Source of the DNA: Desulfovibrio inopinatus DSM 10711
Lineage (GTDB): Bacteria > Desulfobacterota > Desulfovibrionia > Desulfovibrionales > Desulfovibrionaceae
Length of the DNA: 64,000 nucleotides
NCBI RefSeq assembly: GCF_000429305.1
Contig: NZ_KE386878.1
Span: forward strand, 177,036-241,035
Reading direction: 5' to 3'
The position numbers were made by a program, and so were the translations under genes. How positions within the stretch are numbered: position 1 is the stretch's first letter; every line of letters starts with the position of its first letter. The notes beneath the pieces were generated by a model. It ran no database searches and was not told the DNA's origin. It worked only from the letters and a program-made list of their open reading frames with translations. Positions 11,501 through 22,707 of the stretch are shown piece by piece.

Positions 11501-12703
11501 GAGCGGGAAAAATATAGCCTGCCTTCTGGTGCCCGTCTTTCTGTTGAAGCCGGTCAAGAAGTCAAAAAAGGCCAACTTATCGCTGAATGGGACCCCTTTA
11601 ACGAACCGTTCGTCACAGACATCAGCGGAACCATTAAGTTTACGGACATCGTAGAAGGGAAGACGTATCAAGAACGGACTGACGAAGTCACCAAAAAGGC
11701 TACGCAGACCATTATTGAATACAGGACAACATCGTTTCGTCCTAGCGTCTCCATTTGCGACGAGGAAGGCAATCCCAAAACACGATCGGATACCAATTCT
11801 CGTGCCATCTTCCAATTGCCTGTCGGAGCCATTCTCATGGTGCGCGACGGCGAAACCGTTCTGGAAGGGGATGTTATCGCCCGTAAGCCTCGCGAAACGT
11901 CCAAAACGAAAGACATCGTTGGTGGTCTGCCACGCGTTGCCGAACTTTTTGAAGTTCGGAAGCCCAAAGAACTGGCCGTTGTGTCTGAAATCGACGGTAT
12001 TGTCTCTTTCGGTGCGGAAACAAAAGGCAAACGGAAAGTCGTTGTGACACCGGAAACGGGCGAGCCGAAGGAATACCTTATTCCCCGCGGCAAGCACGTC
12101 ACGGTTCAGGAAGGCGACTTCGTTGAAGCTGGCGAACTCATCACTGAAGGCCATCCTGAATTGCACGATATTCTCAAGATTAAGGGCGAAAAACACCTCG
12201 CCAAATATCTTGTTGAAGAAATTCAGGATGTGTACCGCTTCCAGGGCGTGAGCATCAACGATAAGCACATTGAAATCATTGTGCGTCAGATGCTCAAGAA
12301 AGTGCAGATTCTCGACTCTGGTGACACCAACTTCCTTATTGGTGAGCAGGTCGACAAAATGCGTTTCATGGAAGTCAACGAGAAGTGCATGCGTGAAGGC
12401 TTAAAGCCTGCTGTGGCGGAACCACTTGTTCTTGGTATCACACAGGCCTCGTTGTCCACGGATTCCTTTATCTCTGCGGCATCTTTCCAGGAAACCACGA
12501 AGGTCTTGACCGAAGCGTCGCTTATGGGCAAGGAAGACAGCCTGCGCGGTTTGAAGGAAAATGTCATTGTGGGCCGACTTATTCCGGCTGGCACTGGCTT
12601 CCGCAAATACATGGAATGCGACATCGAAGTTCCGGAACAACCTGAACGTCCCGATAAATTCCTTGAAGATCTTGAGGAGAATCCGCTCTTAATTGACGGA
12701 TAA
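8549..12703 (+). CDS. rpoC: DNA-directed RNA polymerase subunit beta'
   Basis: The beta' subunit completes the catalytic centre and the DNA clamp. The product has 1384 residues. The N-terminal zinc ribbon has Cys75, Cys77, Cys90 and Cys93. The Mg-binding loop NADFDGDQM starts at residue 464, with Asp466, Asp468 and Asp470. The second zinc site lies near the [16 protein letters not shown] stretch, and the trigger-loop region [10 protein letters not shown] is present. The ATG follows GCGAGGGAAC. It ends just before a cluster of hairpins that separates it from the str operon. Confidence 0.99.
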   Translation: MTLDDLFSMRGAAANQVSSRSLKSIKISIASPEKIREWSFGEVKKPETINYRTFKPERDGLFCAKIFGPVKDYECNCGKYKRMKHRGIVCEKCGVEVIASKVRRERMGHIELAAPVAHIWFLKTLPSKIGTLLDMTMVDLEKVLYFDSYLVIDPMETNLSKMQVISEDQYLQVIDHYGEDALTVGMGAEAVRGLLEEIDLLELRTTLREESLTTRSQTKKKKIIKRLKVVEAFLESGNRAEWMIMEVIPVIPPELRPLVPLDGGRFATSDLNDLYRRVINRNNRLKRLLELGAPDIIIRNEKRMLQESVDALFDNGRRGRAITGTNGRPLKSLSDMIKGKQGRFRQNLLGKRVDYSGRSVIVVGPKLKLHQCGLPKKMALELFKPFIYAKLEEKGLATTIKTAKKMVEREELVVWDILEEVVREYPIMLNRAPTLHRLGIQAFEPTLVEGKAIQLHPLVCAAYNADFDGDQMAVHVPLSVEAQIECRVLMMSSNNILSPASGNPIIIPSQDIVLGLYYLSVERSFSRGEGKIFSDKNEVISALDANCVDLHARVKVRIDGERIDTTPGRIVLSEILPDDVPFSLVNTVLTKKTIAFLVSETYRRAGTKATVILCDRLKDLGYEYATRAGVSIGVKDLEIPRQKASILEASQNEVSEIEKQYADGIITRTEKYNKVVDVWTQATNNVASQMMKEISIDVLTDEKTGKQEKNTSFNPIYMMTTSGSRGNPDQMRQLAGMRGLMAKPSGEIIETPITSNFREGLSVAQYFISTHGARKGLADTALKTANSGYLTRRLVDVVQDVIVTEHDCGTVDGLEIEHYKKAGDIKQRVHERVLGRVTMFSVDDPETGEVIIPENTIIDEYYAKKLEESGIGAVTIRSTLTCKSPYGVCAMCYGRDLARGHLVNVGETVGIIAAQSIGEPGTQLTMRTFHIGGTAAREIERSSITAQNPGRVTLSRVKTIKNTQDVSIILGKSGQVGVVDDQGREREKYSLPSGARLSVEAGQEVKKGQLIAEWDPFNEPFVTDISGTIKFTDIVEGKTYQERTDEVTKKATQTIIEYRTTSFRPSVSICDEEGNPKTRSDTNSRAIFQLPVGAILMVRDGETVLEGDVIARKPRETSKTKDIVGGLPRVAELFEVRKPKELAVVSEIDGIVSFGAETKGKRKVVVTPETGEPKEYLIPRGKHVTVQEGDFVEAGELITEGHPELHDILKIKGEKHLAKYLVEEIQDVYRFQGVSINDKHIEIIVRQMLKKVQILDSGDTNFLIGEQVDKMRFMEVNEKCMREGLKPAVAEPLVLGITQASLSTDSFISAASFQETTKVLTEASLMGKEDSLRGLKENVIVGRLIPAGTGFRKYMECDIEVPEQPERPDKFLEDLEENPLLIDG

Positions 12704-12709
12704 TTAGCA

Positions 12710-12733
12710 CGGCACCCGGCGCCAACGGTGCCG
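12710..12733 (+). other. Hairpin directly after rpoC
   Basis: CGGCACC (12710-12716) pairs with GGTGCCG (12727-12733) around a GC-rich 10-base loop, seven bases after the rpoC stop. No uridine tract follows. With the second hairpin at 12761-12782 it may form a weak termination or RNA-stabilising region at the end of the rpoBC transcript. Confidence 0.45.
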
Positions 12734-12760
12734 GATAACTGTAAAAAGAATTCGCGCCAA

Positions 12761-12782
12761 GTCCGGGAGTTCGCTCCCGGAC
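12761..12782 (+). terminator. UUCG-capped hairpin after rpoC
   Basis: A perfect 9-bp stem GTCCGGGAG/CTCCCGGAC (12761-12769 with 12774-12782) is closed by a TTCG tetraloop, a very stable fold. The bases after it (ATTCTTGTGTG) are only moderately T-rich, so termination may be partial. Its place between rpoC and the promoter-like sequence for rpsL supports a boundary function. Confidence 0.55.
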
Positions 12783-12849
12783 ATTCTTGTGTGGGCAGCT
12801 TGTTGGACATCATTAGTGATGCCCGTTAAGCTTTTTTGGGCAAAGATGC

Positions 12850-12878
12850 TTGACAAGGGTGACGTTGTCATCTATATC
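12850..12878 (+). promoter_or_regulatory. Sigma70-like promoter for the str operon
   Basis: TTGACA at 12850-12855 matches the -35 consensus perfectly. Seventeen bases later, TATATC (12873-12878) matches the -10 consensus at four of six positions. It lies about 40 bases upstream of the rpsL ATG and downstream of the rpoC hairpins, exactly where a str operon promoter is expected. Read from sequence only; no transcription start is known. Confidence 0.65.
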
Positions 12879-12916
12879 CACCCGTCTTTGCCGTATTCGA
12901 AAATATTGGAGGCAGC

Positions 12917-13288
12917 ATGCCAACGATCAACCAGTTGATTCGTAAGGAACGCCAGAAAATTGGGAAGCGCAAGAAAACCCCGGCTCTGCAGGAATGCCCG
13001 CAGCGTCGTGGGGTGTGCACACGTGTTTACACCACCACGCCGAAAAAGCCGAACTCAGCCTTGCGTAAGGTTGCCCGTGTTCGCTTGACGAACGGCATCG
13101 AGGTGACGTCCTACATTCCTGGTGAAGGACATAACCTGCAGGAGCACTCGGTCGTCATGATCCGCGGTGGCCGCGTCAAAGACTTGCCCGGTGTGCGTTA
13201 CCATATCATCCGTGGCACGCTCGACACAGCCGGTGTGGCCGATCGTCGTCAGGGTCGTTCCAAGTACGGCGCTAAGCGTCCGAAATAA
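12917..13288 (+). CDS. rpsL: 30S ribosomal protein S12
   Basis: S12 lies at the decoding centre and controls accuracy. The 123 residues start [20 protein letters not shown] and include [18 protein letters not shown] and [20 protein letters not shown]. The lysines equivalent to E. coli Lys43 and Lys88 are intact, so no streptomycin-resistance change is visible. GGAGGCAGC gives a strong ribosome-binding site. First gene of the str operon, behind the promoter at 12850-12878. Confidence 0.98.
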   Translation: MPTINQLIRKERQKIGKRKKTPALQECPQRRGVCTRVYTTTPKKPNSALRKVARVRLTNGIEVTSYIPGEGHNLQEHSVVMIRGGRVKDLPGVRYHIIRGTLDTAGVADRRQGRSKYGAKRPK

Positions 13289-13300
13289 GGAAAGGAGTAA

Positions 13301-13777
<477 letters not shown>

Positions 13778-13792
13778 GAACGGAGTAGTGCC

Positions 13793-15865
13793 GTGTCCAA
13801 GAAGGTTCCTATCGAGAAGTGCCGCAATATTGGGATTATGGCCCATATTGATGCTGGCAAGACCACGACCACTGAGCGTGTCCTTTATTATACGGGTGTT
13901 TCACATAAGATCGGTGAAGTGCATGATGGCCAGGCCACCATGGACTGGATGGAGCAAGAGCAGGAGCGTGGTATCACCATCACGTCTGCTGCGACGACGT
14001 GCTCCTGGCGCGATCACCGCGTGAACATCATTGATACGCCCGGCCACGTTGACTTCACCATTGAGGTGGAGCGCTCCCTGCGAGTTCTGGACGGAGCAGT
14101 CGCCGTTTTCGACGCTGTTGCCGGTGTTGAACCGCAGACAGAAACCGTGTGGCGTCAAGCCGAGCGGTATCATGTTCCGCGCATGAGCTTTGTAAACAAA
14201 ATGGACCGTATCGGCGCCAACTTTTTCCGTTGCGTCGATATGATTAAGACAAGGCTCAATGCAAAGCCTGTGGTCTTGCAAATTCCCATAGGATCCGAAG
14301 ACGAATTTCGCGGTGTCGTGGATTTGATCCGCGGTAAGGCACTCATTTTCGATGATTCCACTTTGGGGAAAGAGTATTCCATCGAGGACATTCCGGAAGA
14401 TCTCGTCGATCAGTACGAAGAGCTTCGTTTGGAAATGCTCGAAGCGATTGCTGAAGAAGACGAAACGCTGATGGAAAAGTACCTCGGCGGCGAAGAGCTG
14501 ACCGAAGCGGAACTTATTTCCGGCATCCGGAAAGCGACCATTGGCTTGAGCATTTGTCCCGTTTTGTGCGGATCGGCTTTCAAGAACAAGGGTGTCCAAC
14601 CGCTTCTTGATGCTGTTATCGATTATCTTCCGTCTCCTGTCGATGTCGCTGCCATTAAGGGCATCGATCCGGATGATGAAGAAAAAGTCATTGAGTGCCC
14701 TTGTGATGACAAGCTGCCGTTGGCTGCCTTGGCATTTAAGCTCATGAGCGACCCGTACATCGGCCACTTGACCTTCTTGCGGCTTTATTCCGGTAAAATT
14801 GAAACTGGCATGACAGTTATTAATGCGAATACCGGGAAAAAAGAACGCGTTGGTCGCTTGTTGAAAATGCATGCCAACAAGCGTGAAGAAATCAAAGAAG
14901 CCTTTGCTGGCGATATCGTTGCCGCTGTCGGTATGAAGATTACTTCGACCGGTGACACGCTGTGCGATGGCTCAAAGCCGGTGAAGCTTGAATCGCTCAA
15001 TATTCCGGAACCGGTTATTGAAGTTGCCATTGAACCCAAAACCAAAGCAGACCGTGATACATTGTCTCAGGCTCTGGGGAAACTGGCAAAAGAAGACCCG
15101 TCTTTCCGAGTAACAACGGACGAAGAGACCAACCAGACTTTGATTGCCGGTATGGGCGAACTGCATCTGGAAATCATTGTAGACCGCCTGATGCGCGAAT
15201 TTGGTGTGAATGCCAACGTTGGTGCTCCTCAGGTTGCCTACCGTGAAACGATCACCAAAGCTATTAAGCATGAAAACAAATATGCGAAGCAGTCCGGTGG
15301 TCGTGGTCAGTACGGGCATGTTGTTTTTGAATTGCGTCCGCGTGAAGAAGGCGGATACAATTTCGTTAACTCCATTGTTGGCGGTGTTATTCCCAAGGAA
15401 TATATTCCCGCTATCGATAAAGGTTTTCAGAATGCTCTGAAAGCCGGCGCCGTTGCAGGCTATCCGGTTGTCGACGTCGAAGCTGAGTTGGTTTACGGCT
15501 CGTACCACGAAGTTGACTCCTCAGAACAAGCCTTTTTCATTTGCGCCTCCATGGCTTTCAAGGAAGCTATGACAAAAGCAGCTCCTGTGTTGCTTGAACC
15601 GTTTATGGCTGTGGAAGTTGTGACGCCTGAAGAATATCTCGGCGACGTCATGGGTGACCTCAATGGTCGCCGCGGACGTGTTGCTGGCATGGAAGCTCGT
15701 GCCGGTGCCCAGGTTATCAGCGCCCAGGTTCCGCTTTCCGCAATGTTCGGCTACGCGACCGACCTCCGGTCTCGTACGCAGGGCCGTGCGACATTTACCA
15801 TGCAATTCGATCACTACGAAAAAGTACCTGCCAGCCTGGCAGAAGAAATCACGAAGAAAAAGTAG
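13793..15865 (+). CDS. fusA: Elongation factor G
   Basis: EF-G drives ribosomal translocation by GTP hydrolysis. The 690-residue protein starts at GTG. The P-loop AHIDAGKT is at residues 17-24, followed by the switch [12 protein letters not shown] and the base-recognition FVNKMDR. The C-terminal domains end with [19 protein letters not shown]. This is the canonical translocation paralogue, placed between rpsG and tuf as in most str operons. Confidence 0.98.
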   Translation: MSKKVPIEKCRNIGIMAHIDAGKTTTTERVLYYTGVSHKIGEVHDGQATMDWMEQEQERGITITSAATTCSWRDHRVNIIDTPGHVDFTIEVERSLRVLDGAVAVFDAVAGVEPQTETVWRQAERYHVPRMSFVNKMDRIGANFFRCVDMIKTRLNAKPVVLQIPIGSEDEFRGVVDLIRGKALIFDDSTLGKEYSIEDIPEDLVDQYEELRLEMLEAIAEEDETLMEKYLGGEELTEAELISGIRKATIGLSICPVLCGSAFKNKGVQPLLDAVIDYLPSPVDVAAIKGIDPDDEEKVIECPCDDKLPLAALAFKLMSDPYIGHLTFLRLYSGKIETGMTVINANTGKKERVGRLLKMHANKREEIKEAFAGDIVAAVGMKITSTGDTLCDGSKPVKLESLNIPEPVIEVAIEPKTKADRDTLSQALGKLAKEDPSFRVTTDEETNQTLIAGMGELHLEIIVDRLMREFGVNANVGAPQVAYRETITKAIKHENKYAKQSGGRGQYGHVVFELRPREEGGYNFVNSIVGGVIPKEYIPAIDKGFQNALKAGAVAGYPVVDVEAELVYGSYHEVDSSEQAFFICASMAFKEAMTKAAPVLLEPFMAVEVVTPEEYLGDVMGDLNGRRGRVAGMEARAGAQVISAQVPLSAMFGYATDLRSRTQGRATFTMQFDHYEKVPASLAEEITKKK

Positions 15866-15874
15866 GGGGAAATC

Positions 15875-17068
15875 ATGGGCAAAGCTAAATTCGAGCGCAA
15901 AAAGCCTCACGTCAATATTGGCACCATCGGTCACATTGACCACGGCAAAACGACCCTGACTGCGGCCATCACTAAATTGGCCAGCTTGAAGGGCGGCGGT
16001 GAATTTATTCCTTTCGACCAAATCGATAAGGCGCCTGAAGAAAAAGAACGCGGTATCACAATTGCTACCGCTCACGTTGAATACGAAACCGACTCGCGGC
16101 ACTATGCCCACGTCGACTGCCCCGGCCACGCCGACTACATTAAAAACATGATCACTGGTGCTGCCCAGATGGACGGCGGTATCCTGGTTGTGGCTGCTAC
16201 TGACGGTCCTATGCCGCAGACTCGTGAGCACATCCTGCTCGCTCGTCAGGTCGGTGTGCCTCAGCTCGTCGTCTTCCTCAATAAGGTTGACCTTGTTGAT
16301 GACGAAGAACTGCTCGAACTCGTTGAACTCGAAGTTCGTGAATTGTTGTCCAAATACGGTTTCCCCGGCGATGACATTCCGGTTGTCAAAGGTAGCGCCC
16401 TGAAAGCGTTGGAATCCGATGATGTCAACTCCGACGAAGCGAAGCCCATTTTTGAATTGCTGCAGGCTTGTGACGACTTCATTCCTGAGCCGGAACGCGA
16501 TATCGATATGCCGTTCCTCATGCCCATCGAAGACGTCTTCAGCATCTCGGGCCGTGGTACTGTTGTTACTGGTCGTATTGAACGTGGTGTTCTGAAAGTC
16601 GGTGAAGAAATTGCAATCATCGGTATCCGCGACACCGTTAAAACGACCTGCACGGGCGTTGAAATGTTCCGCAAGATCCTTGATCAGGGCCAAGCCGGTG
16701 ACAATGTCGGTGCTCTGCTTCGCGGTATCAAGCGTGATGATGTCGAACGCGGCCAGGTTCTTGCCAAGCCCGGTTCGATCACGCCACACAAAAAATTTAA
16801 AGCTGAAGTCTACGTTCTGACCAAGGAAGAAGGCGGCCGTCACACTCCGTTCTTCTCGGGTTACCGTCCTCAGTTCTACTTCCGTACGACCGACATCACC
16901 GGTGTCGTTACTTTGGAAGAAGGCGTGGAAATGGTCATGCCCGGCGACAACGCCACTTTTAATGTCGAACTGATCGCCCCCATCGCCATGGAAAAAGGTC
17001 TGCGCTTCGCTATTCGCGAAGGTGGCCGTACTGTTGGCGCCGGCGTTGTTTCGGAAATTACGGAGTAA
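15875..17068 (+). CDS. tuf: Elongation factor Tu (second, complete copy)
   Basis: Complete 397-residue EF-Tu. The P-loop GHIDHGKT is at residues 19-26, with [12 protein letters not shown] for switch II and FLNKVDLV for guanine recognition. Domains 2 and 3 follow, ending SEITE. It starts nine bases after fusA with GGGGGAAATC as binding site. Protein-identical over the shared 174 residues to the copy at 1-525. The two copies flank the rpmG-to-fusA block in direct orientation about 16.5 kb apart. Confidence 0.98.
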   Translation: MGKAKFERKKPHVNIGTIGHIDHGKTTLTAAITKLASLKGGGEFIPFDQIDKAPEEKERGITIATAHVEYETDSRHYAHVDCPGHADYIKNMITGAAQMDGGILVVAATDGPMPQTREHILLARQVGVPQLVVFLNKVDLVDDEELLELVELEVRELLSKYGFPGDDIPVVKGSALKALESDDVNSDEAKPIFELLQACDDFIPEPERDIDMPFLMPIEDVFSISGRGTVVTGRIERGVLKVGEEIAIIGIRDTVKTTCTGVEMFRKILDQGQAGDNVGALLRGIKRDDVERGQVLAKPGSITPHKKFKAEVYVLTKEEGGRHTPFFSGYRPQFYFRTTDITGVVTLEEGVEMVMPGDNATFNVELIAPIAMEKGLRFAIREGGRTVGAGVVSEITE

Positions 17069-17071
17069 ACC

Positions 17072-17389
17072 ATGGTTGCGATGCAAAGCGATAGAATCCG
17101 TATCAAGCTGAAGGCATACGACTATCGTATCCTTGATAAAGCAGTGACGGAAATTGTCGATACGGCCCGCAACACGGGCGCGGCTATTGCCGGACCGATT
17201 CCGTTGCCGACCAACATCCACAAAGTAACGGTTAACCGTTCGGTTCACGTGGACAAGAAGTCGCGCGAGCAGTTCGAGATGCGTATTCATAAGCGCCTCC
17301 TCGATATTCTTGAGCCGACTCAGCAAACTGTTGATGCTTTGGGCAAATTGAGTTTGCCTGCTGGCGTTGACGTTGAAATCAAGCTGTAG
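17072..17389 (+). CDS. rpsJ: 30S ribosomal protein S10
   Basis: S10 is a head protein of the 30S subunit and, with NusB, part of antitermination complexes. The product has 105 residues with [18 protein letters not shown], then the conserved loop [20 protein letters not shown] and an HKRLLDI stretch. Two in-frame starts are possible, ATG 17072 and ATG 17081. The first sits three bases after the tuf stop and uses the GGAG within tuf. First gene of the S10 operon, with no separate promoter visible after tuf. Confidence 0.96.
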   Translation: MVAMQSDRIRIKLKAYDYRILDKAVTEIVDTARNTGAAIAGPIPLPTNIHKVTVNRSVHVDKKSREQFEMRIHKRLLDILEPTQQTVDALGKLSLPAGVDVEIKL

Positions 17390-17400
17390 CGAGGGATAAC

Positions 17401-18033
17401 ATGGCGAAAACACTTGGAATTCTCGGCCGTAAGGTCGGTATGACGCGCATTTTCGGCGACGACGGCACCATCATTCCGGTGACCGTAATTAATGCCGGAC
17501 CGTGCCCTGTCATCCAGATCAAAACGTCGGAAACAGATGGTTACAACGCCCTGCAGCTCGGTTTCGATGAAATTCCGGAACGCAAAGTGAACAAGCCAGG
17601 GAAAGGCCATCAGGAAAAAGCTGGACGTGGACTGTATCGCGAACTCAAGGAACTTCGCCTTGATTCCGTTGATGGCTATGAAATCGGTCAGGACATCACT
17701 GTGGAAACGTTTGTTCCCGGAGACAAGGTCAAAGTGACCGGTACCTCCAAGGGCAAAGGTTTTCAGGGTGTCATGAAGCGCTGGAATTTTGCAGGACTTC
17801 GAGCCACCCACGGCACGGAAAAAGCCCACCGTTCCGGCGGTTCCATCGGTCACAATACCGAGCCCGGAAAAGTTATGAAGGGCAAGAAAATGGCCGGCCG
17901 CATGGGCGGCAAGCGTGTAACGTGCATCAATATTGAAGTCGTGGACGTTCGTCCCGAGGACAATCTCCTTCTGGTCAAAGGCCAAGTGCCTGGATCCAAG
18001 AATGGTTTGGTGTTCGTGCGTAAGCAGGCCTAG
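17401..18033 (+). CDS. rplC: 50S ribosomal protein L3
   Basis: L3 binds 23S rRNA near the peptidyl transferase centre and starts large-subunit assembly. The 210 residues begin [20 protein letters not shown]. They include the long loop region [19 protein letters not shown] and [20 protein letters not shown], typical of the family. GAGGGATAAC gives the binding site. It lies 11 bases after rpsJ in S10-operon order. Confidence 0.98.
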   Translation: MAKTLGILGRKVGMTRIFGDDGTIIPVTVINAGPCPVIQIKTSETDGYNALQLGFDEIPERKVNKPGKGHQEKAGRGLYRELKELRLDSVDGYEIGQDITVETFVPGDKVKVTGTSKGKGFQGVMKRWNFAGLRATHGTEKAHRSGGSIGHNTEPGKVMKGKKMAGRMGGKRVTCINIEVVDVRPEDNLLLVKGQVPGSKNGLVFVRKQA

Positions 18034-18044
18034 AGGATCTGAAC

Positions 18045-18665
18045 ATGGCTACCGTCAAAATATACGATCAAGACAAGCGTGAAGTCGGCGAGATGGAGCT
18101 TGCTCCGGAAGTTTTCGAAATTCCTGCCAAGCCAGAAATTCTGCATCTCGTTGTCCGTTCCCAGCTGGCAGCCAAACGCACTGGCACGCACAGCGTAAAA
18201 AACCGAAAAGTCATCACCGGTGGTGGCAAAAAACCTTGGCGCCAAAAAGGTACGGGCCGTGCTCGTGCCGGCTCTACTCGGTCTCCTTTGTGGCGCGGTG
18301 GTGCTGTGGCCCATGGTCCGCAGCCGCGTGATTACACCTTTAAGGTGAATAAGAAGGTCAAGAGTTTGGCATTGCGTATGGCTCTTTCTGCGAAGGTCAG
18401 TGGCGATGAACTCATGGTTGTTAACAAGATTGAGTTGCCCGAAGCCAAGACCAAGCTGTTCGCCAACGTGGTTAATACGCTTGGTGTGAAAAAAGCCTTG
18501 ATTGTGCTCCCTGGTTCTGATAACACTCTTGAGCTTTCTGCACGCAATATTTCCGGAATCAAGGTTGTCCGCCAAGATATGCTCAATGTTTACGATGTAC
18601 TGCGACATGAGCATGTCATTTTTCTTGAGGGCGCCGCGAAAGAGGTTCAAGAAAGGTTGAAATAA
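18045..18665 (+). CDS. rplD: 50S ribosomal protein L4
   Basis: L4 lines the peptide exit tunnel and in some bacteria represses the S10 operon. The product has 206 residues. The tunnel loop contains VITGGGKKPWRQKGTGRARA followed by GSTRSPLWRGGAVAHGP, the family signature. AGAGGATCTG precedes the ATG. Twelve bases after rplC and two bases before rplW. Confidence 0.97.
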   Translation: MATVKIYDQDKREVGEMELAPEVFEIPAKPEILHLVVRSQLAAKRTGTHSVKNRKVITGGGKKPWRQKGTGRARAGSTRSPLWRGGAVAHGPQPRDYTFKVNKKVKSLALRMALSAKVSGDELMVVNKIELPEAKTKLFANVVNTLGVKKALIVLPGSDNTLELSARNISGIKVVRQDMLNVYDVLRHEHVIFLEGAAKEVQERLK

Positions 18666-18667
18666 TC

Positions 18668-18958
18668 ATGAACTACGCACAGATACTCATAAAGCCTCTG
18701 ATCTCAGAAAAGGCGACCTTGGCCAAGGAAGTGGCGAACCAGGTTGTGTTTTATATTGCTCCAGAGGCCAACAAAATTGAGGTCAAACGCGCTGTTGAAG
18801 CTGCATTTGGCGTCAAGGTGGCTGATGTCAATATTGTTCGCCGCCGTCCGTTGACGCGTCGTCGTCATGGTCGTGCTGTGGGCAAAATTTCCGGGTACAA
18901 AAAAGCCTACGTGACGTTGGTTCCGGGTGAAAAAATTGAATTTTTCGAGGGAGTCTAG
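18668..18958 (+). CDS. rplW: 50S ribosomal protein L23
   Basis: L23 sits at the exit tunnel mouth and is the docking site for trigger factor and SRP. The 96-residue protein starts [20 protein letters not shown], with the conserved PLISEK motif. It continues to [19 protein letters not shown] and ends with [19 protein letters not shown]. It begins two bases after the rplD stop, so translation is probably coupled. Confidence 0.97.
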   Translation: MNYAQILIKPLISEKATLAKEVANQVVFYIAPEANKIEVKRAVEAAFGVKVADVNIVRRRPLTRRRHGRAVGKISGYKKAYVTLVPGEKIEFFEGV

Positions 18959-18960
18959 CT

Positions 18961-19791
18961 ATGGCTATGCGCAAGCTTAAACCCACGTCTCCCGGACGGC
19001 GCTTTCAAACGGTCGATACCTTCGATGATATCACGCAGACCACACCCGAAAAGAGCCTTGTCACCGGGATTACTAAAAAAGCTGGTCGTAACCATTACGG
19101 CCGGATTACTTCGCGCCGTCGCGGTGGCGGTGTCAAACGCCTGTATCGTTTGATCGATTTTCGGCGTAATAAATTCGATGTCCCGGCGAAAGTCGCCACC
19201 ATCGAATATGACCCGAACCGTAGCGCGAGAATATGTCTTTTGCATTACGCTGATGGCGAGAAACGTTACATTCTTGCGCCTGTTGGAATTCAGGTAGGGG
19301 ATGTTATTTCCGCCGGCGAAGGCGCGGATATCAAGCCCGGCAATGCGTTGCCCATGGCCAAGATTCCCGTCGGTACGCTTCTGCATAATATCGAGCTTTA
19401 CCCCGGTCGCGGCGGCCAACTGTGCCGTGCTGCCGGAACGTATGCCCAGCTTGTTGCTAAAGAAGGGAAATACGCTCTTTTGCGCCTGCCTTCAGGTGAA
19501 GTCCGCAACGTGCTGGTCACCTGCTTGGCCACCATTGGTCAGGTCGGCAATGTGATGCACGAGAACATCTCCATCGGCAAAGCTGGTCGCAATCGTTGGC
19601 TTGGTCGTCGTCCCAAAGTTCGCGGTGTGGCCATGAACCCCGTCGATCACCCGTTGGGTGGTGGTGAAGGTCGCAGTTCTGGCGGTCGTCATCCTGTTTC
19701 GCCTTGGGGTGTTCCCACGAAGGGTTACAAAACCAGAAACCGCAAAAAGTCCTCCGGCAAGCTTATCGTCAAGCGACGCGGGGAAAAGTAG
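18961..19791 (+). CDS. rplB: 50S ribosomal protein L2
   Basis: L2 is needed for subunit joining and peptidyl transferase structure. The product has 276 residues. Characteristic stretches include [20 protein letters not shown] and the C-terminal region [20 protein letters not shown], which holds the conserved histidine in NPVDHP. It begins two bases after rplW, with GAGGGAG inside the upstream gene serving as the binding site. Confidence 0.98.
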   Translation: MAMRKLKPTSPGRRFQTVDTFDDITQTTPEKSLVTGITKKAGRNHYGRITSRRRGGGVKRLYRLIDFRRNKFDVPAKVATIEYDPNRSARICLLHYADGEKRYILAPVGIQVGDVISAGEGADIKPGNALPMAKIPVGTLLHNIELYPGRGGQLCRAAGTYAQLVAKEGKYALLRLPSGEVRNVLVTCLATIGQVGNVMHENISIGKAGRNRWLGRRPKVRGVAMNPVDHPLGGGEGRSSGGRHPVSPWGVPTKGYKTRNRKKSSGKLIVKRRGEK

Positions 19792-19800
19792 GAGACGCCA

Positions 19801-20082
19801 ATGCCTCGTTCGCTCAAAAAAGGACCGTTCCTTGACGGCCACCTTATTAAAAAGGTGGAAACTGCCGTGGAAACGAAGGATCGCCGCGTTATCAAAACTT
19901 GGTCGCGTCGTTCCACTATTATCCCTGAGATGGTTGGACTGACCTTTGCTGTTCACAATGGCAAAAAGTTTGTTCCCGTCTTTGTTTCTGAAAACATGGT
20001 CGGCCACAAGCTGGGAGAATTCTCTCCGACCCGGACCTACTACGGGCATGCTGCTGACAAGAAAAGCAAAGGCAAAAAATAG
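19801..20082 (+). CDS. rpsS: 30S ribosomal protein S19
   Basis: S19 binds the head of the 30S subunit with S13. It is a 93-residue protein starting [20 protein letters not shown]. It carries the family signature [20 protein letters not shown] and [31 protein letters not shown] precedes the ATG. Position between rplB and rplV is the standard S10-operon order. Confidence 0.98.
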   Translation: MPRSLKKGPFLDGHLIKKVETAVETKDRRVIKTWSRRSTIIPEMVGLTFAVHNGKKFVPVFVSENMVGHKLGEFSPTRTYYGHAADKKSKGKK

Positions 20083-20104
20083 CTTTGCCTGAAGGGTTAC
20101 GGAC

Positions 20105-20437
20105 ATGGAAGCCAAAGCTAAGGCCAAATTCATCCGCGTATCTCCCCGCAAAGCGCGCCTGGTGGCCAACAATATTAAGGGGAAACCGGTAGAGGATGCC
20201 CTGAACATTTTGAAGTTCACGCCCAAAAAAGCGGCCTCGATCTTGAACAAAGTCCTGACTTCGGCTGTTGCTAATGCCGAACAGATCTCGGGAGTCGATG
20301 TCGACACGCTTCGCGTTAAGGATGTCGTTGTTAACGAAGGTCCCACTTGGAAGCGTATTATGCCTAGGTCTATGGGCAGGGCGTTCAAGATATTAAAACG
20401 CACTAGCCATATTACGGTTATTGTCGAGGAAAGTTAG
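20105..20437 (+). CDS. rplV: 50S ribosomal protein L22
   Basis: L22 extends a loop into the exit tunnel, where macrolides bind nearby. The 110 residues begin [20 protein letters not shown] with the conserved RVSPRKAR motif. They also carry [20 protein letters not shown], the tunnel-loop region, and end with [13 protein letters not shown]. Length and order agree with the family; no insertion or deletion is seen in the loop. Confidence 0.98.
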   Translation: MEAKAKAKFIRVSPRKARLVANNIKGKPVEDALNILKFTPKKAASILNKVLTSAVANAEQISGVDVDTLRVKDVVVNEGPTWKRIMPRSMGRAFKILKRTSHITVIVEES

Positions 20438-20445
20438 GAGCGGTC

Positions 20446-21087
20446 ATGGGTCAGAAAGTTCATCCCTACGGGTTCCGGCTCGGGTACAACAAAAACTGGA
20501 TGTCTCGCTGGTTTAGCAAAAAAGATTATCCGGCTTTTGTTTACGAAGACAATAAAATTCGCAAATTCGTCAAGAAGACGCTGTATCACGCCGGGATTTC
20601 CAAGATTGAAATTGAGCGCGCTGGCGGCAAAATTCGCCTCATCATTCACACTGCGCGTCCTGGCATCGTGATCGGCCGTAAAGGTACTGAAATCGAAAAA
20701 GTTCGTGCGGACCTTAAGCGTAATTTTGGTCGGGAATTTACCGTTGAAGTAAACGAAATTCGCCGTCCTGAAATTGATGCTCAGCTGGTTGCCGAAAATA
20801 TCGCTCTGCAGCTTGAACGCCGTGTTGCCTTTCGTCGTGCTATGAAACGCACCGTCGGATTGGCACGCAAATTCGGTGCTGAAGGGATTAAGGTTGCGTG
20901 TGCTGGCCGTCTGGCCGGTGCCGAAATCGCCCGCACCGAGTGGTACCGCGATGGTCGCGTTCCTTTGCAGACTCTTCGCGCCGACATCGATTATGGTCTG
21001 GCTACGGCCAAGACGACCTATGGTATTATCGGTGTCAAAGTCTGGATCTCCAAGGGCGAGATCTTGGATAAAGAGGTGGAACAGTAA
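20446..21087 (+). CDS. rpsC: 30S ribosomal protein S3
   Basis: S3 is part of the mRNA entry tunnel and its helicase function. The product has 213 residues. It begins [20 protein letters not shown], contains the KH motif region [17 protein letters not shown] and the C-terminal domain with [20 protein letters not shown]. Its last base is shared with the rplP start (overlap ATG/TAA at 21087), so the two genes are coupled. Confidence 0.98.
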   Translation: MGQKVHPYGFRLGYNKNWMSRWFSKKDYPAFVYEDNKIRKFVKKTLYHAGISKIEIERAGGKIRLIIHTARPGIVIGRKGTEIEKVRADLKRNFGREFTVEVNEIRRPEIDAQLVAENIALQLERRVAFRRAMKRTVGLARKFGAEGIKVACAGRLAGAEIARTEWYRDGRVPLQTLRADIDYGLATAKTTYGIIGVKVWISKGEILDKEVEQ

Positions 21088-21500
21088 TGCTTAGCCCCAA
21101 AAAGACGAAATTCCGCAAACGCCAAAAAGGGCGTATTCGCGGAGCAGCACAACGTGGTAATAGTGTTGATTTCGGTGAAATCGGCATTAAATCTCTGGAA
21201 CACGGTAAGCTGACGAGCCAGCAGATCGAATCCGCACGTATTGCTATTATGCGCCACATCAAACGTGGTGGGAAAGTTTGGATTCGTATTTTCCCTGACC
21301 AACCGTTCACAGCCAAGCCGGCTGAAGTTCGTCAAGGGAAAGGGAAAGGCGCTCCGGCTGGTTGGTATGCTCCGGTGAAACCGGGTCGCATTCTTTACGA
21401 AGTCAAGGGCGTCGATCTCGAATTGGCCAAAACCGCTTTGGTTCGCGCATCGCACAAACTTCCCGTGAAGACGAAGATCGTGTTCAAGGAGGGGTTGTAA
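21087..21500 (+). CDS. rplP: 50S ribosomal protein L16
   Basis: L16 organises the A-site tRNA region of the large subunit. The 137 residues begin [20 protein letters not shown] and show the signature [20 protein letters not shown] followed by [20 protein letters not shown]. The start overlaps the end of rpsC by one base. Three bases separate it from rpmC. Confidence 0.98.
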   Translation: MLSPKKTKFRKRQKGRIRGAAQRGNSVDFGEIGIKSLEHGKLTSQQIESARIAIMRHIKRGGKVWIRIFPDQPFTAKPAEVRQGKGKGAPAGWYAPVKPGRILYEVKGVDLELAKTALVRASHKLPVKTKIVFKEGL

Positions 21501-21503
21501 ATC

Positions 21504-21704
21504 ATGCAGATGAGCGAAATGCGCGAACTTGATGCGCAGAAATTGACTGAAGAACTGGCAAAAAACCGCGAAGAACTTTTCAAACTTCGTTTTCAGCACG
21601 CAACGGCGCAGCTTGAAAAGACGCACCGAATTCCCGAAGTGAAAAAAAATATCGCTCGCATTCTTACGGTGCTCAAGGAAAAGGAAAGCGGCAGGGAGTC
21701 ATAA
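21504..21704 (+). CDS. rpmC: 50S ribosomal protein L29
   Basis: L29 is a small two-helix protein at the tunnel exit beside L23. It is a 66-residue product, MQMSEMRELDAQKLTEELAK, followed by the family stretch ELFKLRFQHATAQLEKTHRI and a basic C-terminus. AAGGAGGGG lies in the end of rplP just upstream. An alternative start is the second Met (21510). rpsQ begins at the very next base after its stop. Confidence 0.95.
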   Translation: MQMSEMRELDAQKLTEELAKNREELFKLRFQHATAQLEKTHRIPEVKKNIARILTVLKEKESGRES

Positions 21705-21971
21705 ATGGAAGAGAGTATTCTCCAATCCAATCGCCGTAAACTCACCGGCGTCGTGGTTTCGGACAAGTCCGATAAAACCGTCGTAGTCCGCGTTGAAACG
21801 TTGGTGAAGCACCCGCTGTATAAAAAATACATTCGTCGTCGTAAAAAATTGATGGCACACGATCCTGAAAATGCGTGCGGCATCGGCGACAAGGTGCAAA
21901 TCATCGAGTTTCGGCCTCTCTCCAAACGGAAGAGATGGCATTTGGTCAAAATTCTTGAAAAAGCCGTATAG
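21705..21971 (+). CDS. rpsQ: 30S ribosomal protein S17
   Basis: S17 is an OB-fold protein that binds 16S helix 11. The 88-residue protein contains [20 protein letters not shown] and the [20 protein letters not shown] motif, both typical of the family. It ends [16 protein letters not shown]. It starts immediately after the rpmC stop with no spacer, and its binding site (GGCAGGGAG) is inside rpmC. Confidence 0.97.
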   Translation: MEESILQSNRRKLTGVVVSDKSDKTVVVRVETLVKHPLYKKYIRRRKKLMAHDPENACGIGDKVQIIEFRPLSKRKRWHLVKILEKAV

Positions 21972-21982
21972 GGACAAAGGCC

Positions 21983-22351
21983 ATGATCCAGGTTGAATCC
22001 AAGCTCGATGTCGCCGATAATTCCGGCGCAAAAAAAGTGAGCTGCATCAAGGTCCTTGGCGGCAGCCGTCGGCGTTATGCCAGTGTCGGCGATATTATCG
22101 TGGTTTCGATTAAAGAAGCCATGCCGCATTCCAAGGTCAAAAAAGGTGCCGTGATGAAGGCCGTTGTTGTTCGTACGAAAAAGGAAGTCGGTCGTCCTGA
22201 TGGCTCCTATATTAAGTTCGACAACAATTCTGCTGTGTTGCTTAACAATCAGCTTGAACCCGTCGGCACCCGTATTTTCGGACCGGTTGCTCGTGAACTC
22301 CGTCAAAAGAGCTTCATGAAAATTGTTTCCTTGGCTCCGGAAGTACTTTAA
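21983..22351 (+). CDS. rplN: 50S ribosomal protein L14
   Basis: L14 forms part of the inter-subunit bridge B8. The product has 122 residues, the standard length. It begins [20 protein letters not shown] and has the signature region [20 protein letters not shown], ending [11 protein letters not shown]. Located 11 bases after rpsQ and 12 before rplX, first gene of the classical spc block. Confidence 0.98.
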   Translation: MIQVESKLDVADNSGAKKVSCIKVLGGSRRRYASVGDIIVVSIKEAMPHSKVKKGAVMKAVVVRTKKEVGRPDGSYIKFDNNSAVLLNNQLEPVGTRIFGPVARELRQKSFMKIVSLAPEVL

Positions 22352-22363
22352 GGCGGTGACACT

Positions 22364-22696
22364 ATGAGCAAAAAGTACCGCATTCTGAAAGACGATAAGG
22401 TAATGGTTATCGCTGGCAAGGATAAAGGGAAGATCGGCAAAGTGCTGAAACTTCTCCCGAAGCATGATCGTGTATTGGTTGAAAAGGTGAACTTGGTTAA
22501 GCGCCACACCAAAGCCAATCCGTATGCCCAAACCGCCGGTGGTATTGTGGAAAAGGAAGCCGCTATGGACATCTCTAACGTTGCACTCATGTGCGATGCC
22601 TGCGCGAAACCGACTCGTGTAGGATACAAGATGACTGAAGATGGTAAAAAAGTCCGTTTCTGCAAGAAATGTAACGAAGTTTTAGACACGAAGTAG
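22364..22696 (+). CDS. rplX: 50S ribosomal protein L24
   Basis: L24 starts assembly of the large subunit. The 110-residue protein has an N-terminal KOW motif, [20 protein letters not shown]. Its C-terminal half holds two cysteine pairs, [17 protein letters not shown] and [11 protein letters not shown], a zinc-ribbon-like extension seen in many bacterial L24 proteins. ATG follows GGCGGTGAC. Twelve bases separate it from rplE. Confidence 0.97.
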   Translation: MSKKYRILKDDKVMVIAGKDKGKIGKVLKLLPKHDRVLVEKVNLVKRHTKANPYAQTAGGIVEKEAAMDISNVALMCDACAKPTRVGYKMTEDGKKVRFCKKCNEVLDTK

Positions 22697-22707
22697 GGAT
22701 CAAGGAA

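Noticed and set aside
10496-12268. Long - strand open frame (590 codons) opposite rpoC
   Set aside because: It is antisense to a full-length, highly conserved rpoC, has no family similarity and no binding site; a codon-bias shadow.
15521-17413. Long - strand open frame (630 codons) opposite fusA and tuf
   Set aside because: It covers the antisense of two conserved genes with biased codons and has no recognisable domain.
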